Origin: Nitrososphaerales archaeon TH5895
Lineage (GTDB): Archaea > Thermoproteota > Nitrososphaeria > Nitrososphaerales > Nitrososphaeraceae
Assembly: GCA_014523695.1 (NCBI GenBank)
Contig: JAATVS010000078.1
Span: forward strand, 1-6,380
Direction of reading: 5' to 3'
Length of the DNA: 6,380 nt
This document shows, one piece after another, positions 1 to 5,923 of the stretch. The stretch's first letter is position 1; each line of letters starts with the position of its first letter. The translations under genes and the position numbers were made by a program. The notes below the pieces were generated by a model, which worked only from the letters and a program-made list of their open reading frames with translations, ran no database searches and was not told the origin of the DNA.

Positions 1-69
1 ACAATTGGTAAAAATCTCCATTACAATATTTTTGTTACCATCACCTATGGATATTTTGGGCTCCACCAT
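1..69 (-). CDS. possible 5' end of an unidentified leftward gene (partial)
   Basis: The minus strand is open from an ATG at 69-67 to the window edge, 23 codons, beginning MVEPKISIGDGNKNIVMEIF. An in-frame TAG lies about nine codons upstream and there is no other ATG/GTG/TTG before this one, so the start would be here or at the GTG of codon 2. The residue mix (a charged, Gly-Asp-Gly-containing start followed by a hydrophobic strand) looks protein-like, but I do not recognise the family. The AT-only microsatellite at 99-143 lies 30-74 bases upstream, where an archaeal TATA box would be expected. The piece is too short to be sure it is coding; the opposite strand is also open here. Confidence 0.3.
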   Translation of the reverse strand, partial: MVEPKISIGDGNKNIVMEIFTNC

Positions 70-97
70 CCATGCAAAATGAAAGGCATGTTTCTAC

Positions 98-144
<47 letters not shown>

Positions 145-360
145 TTCAAATCCTTCTAACAACATCTACTTTTTGAGGCTTATCTCGTTCCCTTGCATCC
201 CACAACGATGATCAATGGTAGAGGCGGGCAGACTCGTTAATAAAGGACTGTTGTAATTGCATGTTCGATCCAGTTAGAAATACTTGTTCAGATGGTTTAC
301 AGACTTGTCTGCAGGGTAAAACCAAGAAGCAATTTTCCTAGATGCGGAAGAAAACAGTCT

Positions 361-369
361 AATATATAC
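361..369 (+). promoter_or_regulatory. TATA-box candidate, distal, upstream of rfcS
   Basis: AATATATAC is the best TATA-like match in the rfcS upstream region, but it lies about 117 bases before the ATG at 486. Transcription from it would give a leader of roughly 90 bases, or it may serve another transcript. Confidence 0.35.
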
Positions 370-440
370 GTGGGATCCTATCTCATCTCAGTCTACCGAC
401 GTCATATCAATCAATCAAAATAACCGATTTGTGATAGTAA

Positions 441-450
441 TGCTAATATT
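441..450 (+). promoter_or_regulatory. TATA-like element proximal to rfcS
   Basis: TGCTAATATT lies about 39 bases before the ATG at 486 and would place transcription start about 10-15 bases ahead of it, giving a short leader. It is a weaker match than the distal box at 361-369. Confidence 0.3.
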
Positions 451-485
451 CTGTTTTCTGCATTCAACAATCTGCTTAAAAGTTC

Positions 486-1475
486 ATGCCAAGTAAGCAT
501 CAAATTATATCAAGTTTAATGTGGGTAGAGAAATACCGTCCGTCTACTCTAGAACAGATAGCAGATCAAAATGATGTTATCAGAGGACTTCAGAATCTAA
601 TTCAGAAGCCTAATGAAATACCTCATTTCATATTTGCAGGTCCAGCGGGAGTCGGCAAGACAACGGCAGCCTTGTGTATTGCCAAAGAATTGTTAGGGGA
701 AAATTGGAGAAGGGATACCCTTGAGTTGAATGCCTCAGACGAACGAGGTATAAAGATGGTCCGTGAACGTGTCAAGGAGTTCGCGGCAGTCATGAAATTC
801 TCAAGTACCACGGAAAGCAATGATAGGCCATATCGCATTATAATTCTTGATGAAGCTGACGAGATGACCTCTGAAGCTCAGACTGCATTGAGAAGAATTA
901 TGGAGGATAGTTCACGGACCACACGTTTTATCATTATTTGCAATTATCTTTCCCAACTAATAGAACCGATACAAAGTCGATGTGTAATATTTCGCTTTAC
1001 GAGATTACCCAAGCAGGAGGTAGTGAATCATTTATCAGAAATTTGTAGACAGGAAGGAATAGAATTCGATGTTAAAGCACTCTCTAGAATCTACGATTCT
1101 ACTTTAGGAGATCTTCGCCATTCCATCAATATTTTGCAATCTGCAGCGACTAATAAAAGCATATCATCTGAAAAGGTGGAAATGTCTATCGGGTTATCAG
1201 GGAGAGCAAAAGTAGGCGAGGTCATAAAGCTCGCCCTTGCAGGTAAGTTTAATGAAGCCAGAGTAATGTTATTGGAGTTGACCCAAGTGTATGGCATGTC
1301 TGAAAAGGACTTTTTAAAATATGTGGCCCAAGAAGCTTTCTCAATGAAATTAAGTGATCCAGGAAAATTTGCTGAGCTTATGGCAGAGTATGACTATAGG
1401 TTGAGTATCGGAGCACATGCCGATATCCAGCTCACTGCATTTCTTGCTCAAGTTAGTATTCTCGGCCAGAAATAG
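486..1475 (+). CDS. rfcS: replication factor C small subunit (clamp loader ATPase)
   Basis: RfcS is an AAA+ ATPase that, with the large subunit RfcL, opens and loads the PCNA sliding clamp onto primed DNA for replication and repair. The 329-residue product has the family start WVEKYRPSTLEQIADQ (13-28), Walker A GPAGVGKT (52-59), the family motif LNASDERG (81-88), Walker B IIILDEAD (118-125), a sensor-1 Asn at 153, the arginine-finger SRC motif (164-166) and sensor 2 GDLRHSINILQ (208-218), followed by the helical collar domain. Length is normal for archaeal RfcS and no catalytic residue is missing. The ATG at 486 gives 12 residues before the WVEKYRP core; an ATG at 519 (codon 12) starts exactly at MWVEKYRP and is an equally reasonable start. 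The large-subunit gene is not next to it in this window. Confidence 0.97.
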   Translation: MPSKHQIISSLMWVEKYRPSTLEQIADQNDVIRGLQNLIQKPNEIPHFIFAGPAGVGKTTAALCIAKELLGENWRRDTLELNASDERGIKMVRERVKEFAAVMKFSSTTESNDRPYRIIILDEADEMTSEAQTALRRIMEDSSRTTRFIIICNYLSQLIEPIQSRCVIFRFTRLPKQEVVNHLSEICRQEGIEFDVKALSRIYDSTLGDLRHSINILQSAATNKSISSEKVEMSIGLSGRAKVGEVIKLALAGKFNEARVMLLELTQVYGMSEKDFLKYVAQEAFSMKLSDPGKFAELMAEYDYRLSIGAHADIQLTAFLAQVSILGQK

Positions 1476-1485
1476 ATTTGCAAAT
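1476..1485. repeat. 10-base palindrome right after the rfcS stop
   Basis: ATTTGCAAAT is a perfect palindrome beginning one base after the TAG of rfcS and is followed by a second AT palindrome, AAATATTT (1482-1489). It could be part of the transcript 3' end, but there is no clear T-run after it, so no terminator is claimed. Confidence 0.3.
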
Positions 1486-1603
1486 ATTTCATGGCTCTAA
1501 AGTGTTTATTTGGCAATCAGATTAATGTCGTTGCAAGTAAATCAGAGCAAACTCAGCTAATGACTTCCGGATCAGATTGTCGGGTTTATTTGAGAGACTA
1601 TCG

Positions 1604-1612
1604 CTATATATT
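1604..1612 (+). promoter_or_regulatory. second, distal TATA-like element before the winged-helix gene
   Basis: CTATATATT matches a TATA box but lies about 74 bases before the TTG start at 1682, compared with about 32 bases for the box at 1647-1654. It may be an alternative promoter giving a longer leader. Confidence 0.25.
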
Positions 1613-1646
1613 GAAAAAAACCTGCTTGGGATTAAGATGGGATAAC

Positions 1647-1654
1647 CTATATAC
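1647..1654 (+). promoter_or_regulatory. TATA-box candidate for the winged-helix gene
   Basis: CTATATAC is centred about 32 bases before the TTG at 1682, the normal distance for an archaeal TATA box serving a transcript with almost no leader. This spacing supports the TTG as the true start. Confidence 0.5.
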
Positions 1655-1681
1655 CTAATTGAGAGCATCGAGTGAGTAGAG

Positions 1682-2005
1682 TTGTCTGGTTCTACAGTAT
1701 CATACAGAGACAGGATCTACATTGTCGAAGATATTATCCTGAAACTGGCAGAATATGGGGAATTGAACCAGACAGCGTTGATAAGTTTCTGTGGTCTCAA
1801 CCTCAAGAAACATAAAGTGATTCTCGATGAAATGGAATCCAACAATCTTATTACGAGAAAGGAAAGATTGATTGGTAAGAAATCGATTAGCGTTTATATG
1901 ACCACTTCTGAGGGTATAGGTTTTTTTAATACTATACTCGCCCCTTATGAAAAAATGTTTCCGCGAAGAAAAAATCAGAGTGGGTCTAAACCTAATTCAA
2001 TGTAA
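1682..2005 (+). CDS. small winged helix-turn-helix DNA-binding protein
   Basis: This 107-residue protein is a probable transcriptional regulator of the small winged-helix type that is abundant in Thaumarchaeota. The first helix (about 10-25) is followed by a helix-turn-helix, NQTALISFCGLNLKKHKVIL (29-48) running to about 57, then a wing with two beta strands (about 58-76) and a C-terminal helix SEGIGFFNTI. The basic C-terminal tail (PRRKNQSGSKP) is probably disordered. No ligand or sensor domain is present, so the signal and target genes are unknown. The start is a TTG at 1682: an in-frame stop at 1673-1675 excludes earlier starts, and the TATA box at 1647-1654 is correctly placed. It lies 206 bases after rfcS on the same strand with its own promoter candidates, so it is probably transcribed separately. 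Confidence 0.8.
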   Translation: MSGSTVSYRDRIYIVEDIILKLAEYGELNQTALISFCGLNLKKHKVILDEMESNNLITRKERLIGKKSISVYMTTSEGIGFFNTILAPYEKMFPRRKNQSGSKPNSM

Positions 2006-2033
2006 CCAAAAGAAGACAATGTGCACCTGAGCC

Positions 2034-2049
2034 TTAATTTTTTGATTAA
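2034..2049 (+). terminator. T-rich terminator candidate after the winged-helix gene
   Basis: A run of six T (2038-2043) lies within a short TTAAT/ATTAA inverted repeat about 30 bases after the stop codon. Archaeal termination commonly uses T-runs of this kind; the next gene is convergent, so a 3' end is expected here. Confidence 0.45.
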
Positions 2050-2063
2050 AAGAAATCTGAGGC

Positions 2064-2071
2064 AAAAATAA
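2064..2071 (-). terminator. T-rich terminator candidate for the two-helix membrane protein gene
   Basis: On the minus strand the sequence after the stop codon at 2111 contains TTATTTTT about 40 bases downstream, facing the opposing T-run at 2038-2043. A weak candidate, supported mainly by the convergent layout. Confidence 0.3.
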
Positions 2072-2110
2072 TACCCCCGGTGTATATCCCTATATCCGAT
2101 GTATTACAAT

Positions 2111-2539
2111 CTATTCTAACCCAAACTGAGATGAAATCTTCCGATTAATCTCACTTTTCTCATTAAGGTAGGCTTTGTATCGACTACTCCATGAGCCGAT
2201 CTTTTTATATTGCTTTATTCCTGCATAGAGCCAGACACAAGAAATTACAATAACGGAAACTAATAGCACGCTTAATACAGTCCCAAATTCGTTCTCTATT
2301 TCAAGAATTGCAAAGAAAGATGGATGTCTTATCAAGTACACAGAGAGACCTATAGCAATGGGAGCTAGGATTAAAGCAGAGATTGAAACACCTAATAATG
2401 TTGTCCTAATATTAAGGATTTGTTGAATGAATGTGTCCATTAATGTCAACAAATTAGCCCTTGCAGTGTTGGCTACATCATCTTCGTCGTCATTGACAAA
2501 ATTCTCGTTATCTCCGTGATCAGTCGCTCTGTCGTCCAT
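2111..2539 (-). CDS. unidentified membrane protein with acidic N-terminus and two transmembrane helices
   Basis: The family is not recognised. The 142-residue product starts with a very acidic segment (1-21, rich in Asp, Glu and Asn), then an amphipathic helix (about 24-47), a first hydrophobic helix TLLGVSISALILAPIAIGLS (47-66, running to 70), a short loop with acidic residues, a second hydrophobic helix (about 86-108), and a basic C-terminal tail (KQYKKIGSWSSRYKAY, 109-124) ending in a charged helix. The positive tail suggests that both ends lie in the cytoplasm, with a hairpin in the membrane. No catalytic or cofactor motif is visible. The ATG at 2539 is preceded by a TATA-like element at 2571-2580. 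The gene stands alone: convergent with the winged-helix gene and divergent from the secreted protein gene. Confidence 0.75.
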   Translation of the reverse strand: MDDRATDHGDNENFVNDDEDDVANTARANLLTLMDTFIQQILNIRTTLLGVSISALILAPIAIGLSVYLIRHPSFFAILEIENEFGTVLSVLLVSVIVISCVWLYAGIKQYKKIGSWSSRYKAYLNEKSEINRKISSQFGLE

Positions 2540-2554
2540 ATCCCCGTCTTGAAT

Positions 2555-2562
2555 CCTTAAGG
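2555..2562. promoter_or_regulatory. CCTTAAGG palindrome near the membrane-gene transcription start
   Basis: An 8-base palindrome lies between the TATA-like element (2571-2580) and the start codon at 2539, near where transcription would begin. It could be an operator half-site or chance. Confidence 0.15.
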
Positions 2563-2570
2563 GGATGTTC

Positions 2571-2580
2571 CTTTATTTAT
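2571..2580 (-). promoter_or_regulatory. TATA-box candidate for the two-helix membrane protein gene
   Basis: The minus strand reads ATAAATAAAG, centred about 37 bases before the ATG at 2539, which allows a leader of roughly 10 bases. Confidence 0.4.
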
Positions 2581-2606
2581 CTTATGATGAACAAAGTTAT
2601 TTCAAC

Positions 2607-2649
2607 CGTCGACGTCGTACGAATGCAATGCAGATACCTTTACATTCGT
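2607..2649. repeat. clustered palindromes and an inverted repeat in the divergent intergenic region
   Basis: Overlapping palindromes CGTCGACG (2607-2614), GACGTC (2611-2616) and CGTACG (2616-2621) are followed by ACGAATG (2619-2625), which is repeated inverted as CATTCGT (2643-2649) with a 17-base spacer. The cluster sits between two divergent genes, so it could bind a regulator or form a small hairpin; neither is shown. Confidence 0.35.
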
Positions 2650-2751
2650 TATAGTCAACAAGTTAGATGTCGTAATGGGGTGATTGGTTACTTTGCCGGG
2701 ATTACTCAGATAGGCTCTGTTGATTGTAATTAGTATTGTTAGAAAGCAATA

Positions 2752-2809
2752 ATTGCATGAAGCCTTTTTTAGATACCCCCTTGTTATTTTTGAGTGCGAT
2801 TGCATGAAG
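2752..2809 (+). repeat. 11-base direct repeat around the secreted-protein start
   Basis: ATTGCATGAAG occurs at 2752-2762 and again at 2799-2809, 47 bases apart. The second copy contains the ATG of the secreted protein and the first contains the ATG of the short upstream ORF, so the two starts share the same surrounding sequence. Confidence 0.7.
2757..2807 (+). CDS. 16-codon upstream ORF overlapping the start of the secreted protein gene
   Basis: An ATG at 2757 opens MKPFLDTPLLFLSAIA and stops with a TGA at 2805-2807 that overlaps the ATG of the next gene (2804-2806) as ATGA, an arrangement typical of translational coupling. The peptide is hydrophobic and, like the gene that follows, begins Met-Lys in an identical 11-base context. 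An AT-rich stretch (TAATTAGTA, about 2727-2735) lies near 26 bases before this ATG. It may be a leader peptide, an accident, or the remnant of a duplicated start; peptide synthesis is not shown. Confidence 0.25.
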   Translation: MKPFLDTPLLFLSAIA

Positions 2810-3496
2810 GGGAAGATACTCTTATTCGGAATTCTTTTTTTATTTTTCATGTGTTTTACTACGCTCAACTCATACTCTAGCCTTCAAGATAATTTCCAAA
2901 TAAATCATGTTTCAAGCTACGTGGATGAAAATAAGATCATGCATGTTTTTGGGGAATTGAAGAACATTGGAAATAAATCTATGACAAATGTCACAGCGGG
3001 GGTCATATTCCTTGATTCCGAAGGCGAAATTATAAATGAATACAAAAGATCTGCTGAATTGAGAACCATCAATCCAGGTTTTACATCTCCCTTCGAAGTT
3101 CTTTTCATAGACCCGAAGACCGTCGATGAGGTAAAGGACTTCAAACTATATGTAAATGGAACGGAAACCAGATCTCAGCCCATAGATCTCAAAATTAGGA
3201 TAGACTCATCCAGACAAGATATTTTGGGATTTTATTTTATCAATGGTGTCATATTCAATTCTGGGCCCATTAGTGCGAATAACTCAATTGCCATTGCCAC
3301 ACTTTACGATACAGAGGGTCGGGTTATAGCGATAGGAAGAGGCTTGGCTGAACCAAAAGATATCACTAGCAATTCTGGCGCAAGTTTCGGACTGGCTATC
3401 GTAGATAAACTACAAACCCACAAGGGAAAGAGCTATTCTGTTGTAGCAGATTCTGATGTGTATGTTTCGAAACCAACAGCCACAAAAAAGAAGTAG
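2804..3496 (+). CDS. secreted or membrane-anchored protein with two FxLyD-like domains
   Basis: With the ATG at 2804 the product has 230 residues and begins with a signal peptide or N-terminal anchor: MKGK followed by a hydrophobic core (5-20) and a polar NSYSS segment. A TTG at 2753 would add 17 residues before the signal and is less likely. Two tandem beta-sandwich modules follow. The first (about 36-118) has HVFGELKNIGNKSMTNVTAG, then a FLDSEGEI strand pair and NPGFTSPFEVLF, the usual pattern of the FxLyD domain. The second (about 140-222) shows a looser version: FINGVIFNSGPISANNS, ATLYDTEGRVIAIG and a SFGLAI strand. Several N-glycosylation sequons (for example NKS, NVT, NGT, NNS) fit an exported archaeal protein. 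The lysine-rich C-terminus has no second membrane anchor. Domains of this kind are seen in cell-surface proteins; the specific role is unknown. It converges on rpl11. Confidence 0.75.
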   Translation: MKGKILLFGILFLFFMCFTTLNSYSSLQDNFQINHVSSYVDENKIMHVFGELKNIGNKSMTNVTAGVIFLDSEGEIINEYKRSAELRTINPGFTSPFEVLFIDPKTVDEVKDFKLYVNGTETRSQPIDLKIRIDSSRQDILGFYFINGVIFNSGPISANNSIAIATLYDTEGRVIAIGRGLAEPKDITSNSGASFGLAIVDKLQTHKGKSYSVVADSDVYVSKPTATKKK

Positions 3497-3565
3497 CTAT
3501 TATTTAGTTATACATGCAAATGTAGTTGTTTTGTCGCAAATCATCTTGGCCCCATGGAAACTATG

Positions 3566-4048
3566 CTAAACAAGCTTATCATCATAATTTCCACTGGAGA
3601 TCTCTTTGTAAACATCTTTCGCGAGTTTTCCATCTACTTTTACTCCCATACTCAAGCAGGATCCTATTACCTCTTTAGTAATTCCTTTAATATCAATCGC
3701 ATAGGAGGCTTCGAGTTTCATTTTTGCTATTTTTACAACTTTTTCTATAGGGAGATCTCCCACATAATTACTTCCTGAAGTTCCAGATCCCTTGGTAAAT
3801 CCACCTTCTTTTGCAATTAGAGCCGCAGTCGGAGGTATTCCTACTTCTACAGTGAACTGCTTCGTTTCGGTATCGACTTCGACTTTGACGGGTACCTTCA
3901 TGCCTGGAAAGTCACGGGTTTTTTCGTTAATGGTATTCACAACTTGCAAAACGTTAAGCCCCATCGGGCCTAACGACGGGCCCAGAGGAGGACCTGCGCT
4001 GGCTTCTCCACCGCTTACAAGGGCCGAAATACTTTTCTTTTCTCCCAT
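3566..4048 (-). CDS. rpl11: 50S ribosomal protein L11 (uL11)
   Basis: L11 binds 23S rRNA at the GTPase-associated centre and, with the stalk proteins, helps elongation factors work on the ribosome. The 160-residue product begins MGEKKSISALVSGGEASAGP and continues into the proline-rich PPLGPSLGPMGLNV helix (20-33) that marks the N-terminal domain (about 7-70). The rRNA-binding C-terminal domain (about 74-148) includes the conserved GSCLSMGVKVDG segment (129-140). The length is normal. An in-frame TTG at 4060 would add four residues, but the ATG at 4048 fits the family start and lies about 29 bases after the TATA box at 4073-4080. It follows spt5 by 109 bases on the same strand. Downstream, instead of the L1 and L10 genes usual in many archaea, the next gene is a convergent secreted protein. 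Confidence 0.97.
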   Translation of the reverse strand: MGEKKSISALVSGGEASAGPPLGPSLGPMGLNVLQVVNTINEKTRDFPGMKVPVKVEVDTETKQFTVEVGIPPTAALIAKEGGFTKGSGTSGSNYVGDLPIEKVVKIAKMKLEASYAIDIKGITKEVIGSCLSMGVKVDGKLAKDVYKEISSGNYDDKLV

Positions 4049-4072
4049 ACTTCGGAACAAAAGGGTAACCTG

Positions 4073-4080
4073 AATATAAA
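4073..4080 (-). promoter_or_regulatory. TATA-box candidate for rpl11
   Basis: The minus strand reads TTTATATT centred about 29 bases before the ATG at 4048, the right distance for a nearly leaderless transcript. It suggests that rpl11 can be transcribed independently of spt5. Confidence 0.5.
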
Positions 4081-4157
4081 CTGATTATATTATTCCATAA
4101 GGTCTATTTACTCAACCAGAAATCTTAATGATTCGTCTGGTATGTGGCCGATTCGCC

Positions 4158-4823
4158 CTACTGAAGCAATTTTCGGAGAAAATTTGCATCAACGGTCACT
4201 GGAATTTGATATGGTGAATCAAGTAGAACTACTGTTGCTTCCTGCTTCTCATGGTCAACTCTGATCACCTTTGCTTTCATTGATTTGAACGGCCCTGCTA
4301 CCACCTCTACCATATTGTCTATGCTCAGATCAGTAACTACAGGTTTCTTCACAAGATAGCCTTCTATATCCTTAAAGGGCAATTCCCCACGTATCTGTCC
4401 TCTAACATGTCTTACGCCGCTCAGTGCTTCATATGCTATATTTGCATCAGGTGCTTCGACAATAATGTAGCCTTTAAAGTTTTCCAGTGCCAAAATCGAA
4501 AAAATTTTCAATTTCTTTGTGGTAATCTTCGTGTGTAAGATGTTGGCAACAACGCGTTCCTGACCACCTGTTATCCTGATGGCAAAAAATTTGGTCTGTA
4601 TGTCATCTTCTGTCGAGGGCTTATTTGTCTTGTCGATAGCTTGGGCTGGGATAGATTCATTTATTGCCTTGCTTTCCTGTGTGTTGTTAGGTGTGTTATC
4701 CTCAAAGCCATCTGAGGTAGTGCTTGCGAGGTTGGTATCTTCAGTTACACTAGTAGAATTACCACCACGCCCTACATTCTCCCTTTCTAAATTACGATTA
4801 ATGTCAAGTAAGTTAGCATCCAT
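4158..4823 (-). CDS. spt5: transcription elongation factor Spt5 (NusG family) with long N-terminal extension
   Basis: Archaeal Spt5 clamps RNA polymerase with Spt4 and promotes processive elongation. The 221-residue product has an NGN domain from about 78 to 158 (TKFFAIRITGGQERVVANIL, then FKGYIIVEA and ALSGVRHVRGQIRGELPF) and a KOW domain from about 167 to 215 (NMVEVVAGPFKSMKAKVIRV and ending PYQIPVTVDANFLRKLL). Archaeal Spt5 is normally about 150 residues; here roughly 75 extra residues precede the NGN domain, rich in Asn, Ser, Thr, Asp and Glu and probably disordered. The ATG at 4823 follows directly on an in-frame TAA, and no ATG, GTG or TTG codon occurs in frame between it and the NGN domain, so the extension appears to be obligatory. 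A SecE gene, a common neighbour in archaea, is not seen upstream. A TATA candidate lies at 4855-4864. Confidence 0.95.
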   Translation of the reverse strand: MDANLLDINRNLERENVGRGGNSTSVTEDTNLASTTSDGFEDNTPNNTQESKAINESIPAQAIDKTNKPSTEDDIQTKFFAIRITGGQERVVANILHTKITTKKLKIFSILALENFKGYIIVEAPDANIAYEALSGVRHVRGQIRGELPFKDIEGYLVKKPVVTDLSIDNMVEVVAGPFKSMKAKVIRVDHEKQEATVVLLDSPYQIPVTVDANFLRKLLQ

Positions 4824-4854
4824 TTAGCGAATGTATCTACGATATATTGTTGCA

Positions 4855-4864
4855 ATTTATAAGT
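4855..4864 (-). promoter_or_regulatory. TATA-box candidate for spt5
   Basis: The minus strand reads CTTATAAATT centred about 37 bases before the ATG at 4823; a second AT element (ACAATATATC, 4841-4850) is probably too close to the start to act as the TATA box. Confidence 0.4.
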
Positions 4865-4978
4865 TTACGTTGCATTTACTGGTGCAGATTCGTCAATTTT
4901 AGGCCTTTAGAATCTAGGATGCGTAGATCATTCACGCAAATTGCACCCATGACCATCTGCCACCGTCTCTAGCTAGCG

Positions 4979-4987
4979 AATTTATAG
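4979..4987 (+). promoter_or_regulatory. TATA-box candidate for dtdA
   Basis: AATTTATAG is centred about 26 bases before the GTG at 5010, so transcription would begin at or next to the start codon. This favours a leaderless mRNA and supports the GTG start. Confidence 0.5.
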
Positions 4988-5009
4988 TAGGTTCTCTTCC
5001 ACCCTCCTC

Positions 5010-5828
5010 GTGAGAGAAAATATTTCGCTAATTGCATCCTCAAAAGATGAAGCAGGGATGAACATGGTAAATTTCTTGACATTTAACAAAGATTTTCAGA
5101 TGACTAGCAGCGATCCTCTGGTCTATGAATCAAGCAAATATCGGAACGTCAAACTCTACTTAACAGATAAGGATCTGCTCTTCCTTGAGGATTACAATGT
5201 TAGTGAACGACCAACTTCATTCGTCTTTCTTTCAAGACATAGGTCAGCAAGTGGAATATCCTCTCTTACGTGTCATTCAACGGGTAACTTTTCTCATGAT
5301 AATTTGTATGGTGGTAAGCCAAATGAATTAGGAATGGCCAGTCCTTCCATGTTAAAGGCATATCTTAATGAATCATATCGAAATCGTAACTCTGTGCGTG
5401 ACTATCAAATTACCTTAGAGGCTACACATCACGGCCCTACATCCCTTGAAGGGCCCATTCTTTTTGTCGAAATAGGTTCTGGACCAGTACAATGGAGGGA
5501 CTCGAACGCAGCCCGAGTAGTTTGCAATAGCTTTTTAGAGATTTCTTCGTTTGATTTAAGAGGTTCAAGTAGAGTAGCCTTGGCTCTAGGTGGAACGCAT
5601 TACCCTGAAAAATTAAACAAAATACTTCACGAAACAGATTTTTCTATAGCGTACATTGTGACGAAGAACAATCTGCAATTTATTGACGACCAGATGCTTC
5701 AGCAAATGATGGCCAGAAGTACCGAAAGGGTAACCCACGTTCTTTTGGATTGGAAGGGACTTGGAAATAATAAAAAGCGTATTATGGATACTATTGAGAA
5801 AACTGATCTCGAAGTGATCAGGATATGA
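5010..5828 (+). CDS. dtdA: D-aminoacyl-tRNA deacylase (DtdA/DTD2, GEK1 family)
   Basis: This enzyme hydrolyses the ester bond of tRNAs wrongly charged with D-amino acids, recycling tRNA and keeping D-residues out of proteins. The 272-residue product matches the archaeal/plant GEK1-type family throughout: an N-terminal ISLIASSKDEAGMNMVNFL (5-23), the signature SRHRSASGISSLTCHSTGN (75-93), LGMASPSMLKAYL (107-119), the EATHHGPTSLEGP segment with paired His (137-149), FVEIGSGPVQW (152-162) and GGTHYPEK (194-201). The length is normal and all expected motifs are present. The start is a GTG: an in-frame TAG at 4974-4976 and the absence of other start codons exclude longer forms, and a TATA box lies about 26 bases upstream. 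It is divergent from spt5 and lies 203 bases before the Nudix gene on the same strand. Confidence 0.95.
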   Translation: MRENISLIASSKDEAGMNMVNFLTFNKDFQMTSSDPLVYESSKYRNVKLYLTDKDLLFLEDYNVSERPTSFVFLSRHRSASGISSLTCHSTGNFSHDNLYGGKPNELGMASPSMLKAYLNESYRNRNSVRDYQITLEATHHGPTSLEGPILFVEIGSGPVQWRDSNAARVVCNSFLEISSFDLRGSSRVALALGGTHYPEKLNKILHETDFSIAYIVTKNNLQFIDDQMLQQMMARSTERVTHVLLDWKGLGNNKKRIMDTIEKTDLEVIRI

Positions 5829-5923
5829 ACGAGCTAATCTCCTCTCTGAGGCTCGAAGAGTGGTTTTACCATACCCGGTCTGATGTTATGAGATCTAGAT
5901 TTACCCAAGAGAATGGCAGATGA
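5825..5923 (+). CDS. doubtful 32-codon ORF overlapping the dtdA stop, possibly a gene remnant
   Basis: The TGA of dtdA overlaps an ATG as ATGA, opening a 32-codon ORF that begins MNELISSLRLEEWFYHTRSD and stops at 5921-5923. Its mix of residues (Trp, Tyr, His and charged residues in a helix-like pattern) looks coding. Close to the stop, another frame is open from an ATG at 5913 as MADESSGYVATGFAY and ends in the double stop TGATAG (5958-5963), so a longer coupled gene may have been broken by a frameshift. No family is recognised. Chance is the simplest alternative, given the size. Confidence 0.22.
   Translation: MNELISSLRLEEWFYHTRSDVMRSRFTQENGR

Noticed and set aside
258..276. tRNA-like T-loop string GTTCGATCC
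   Set aside because: The bases on either side cannot form the T-stem beyond two pairs, and no acceptor or anticodon arm fits at the right distance.
2034..2071. Mobile-element end or attachment site at the convergent AT-rich spot
   Set aside because: No target duplication, integrase gene or tRNA lies nearby; opposed terminators explain the T- and A-runs.
2602..2868. Minus-strand 88-codon ORF across the start of the secreted-protein gene
   Set aside because: It lies antisense to the signal peptide and intergenic region, has no family features, and its composition looks like a shadow frame.
3554..3778. Plus-strand 74-codon ORF opposite the end of rpl11
   Set aside because: It is wholly antisense to the certain L11 gene apart from its first few codons, and its Phe/Tyr/Ser-rich translation is typical of a shadow.
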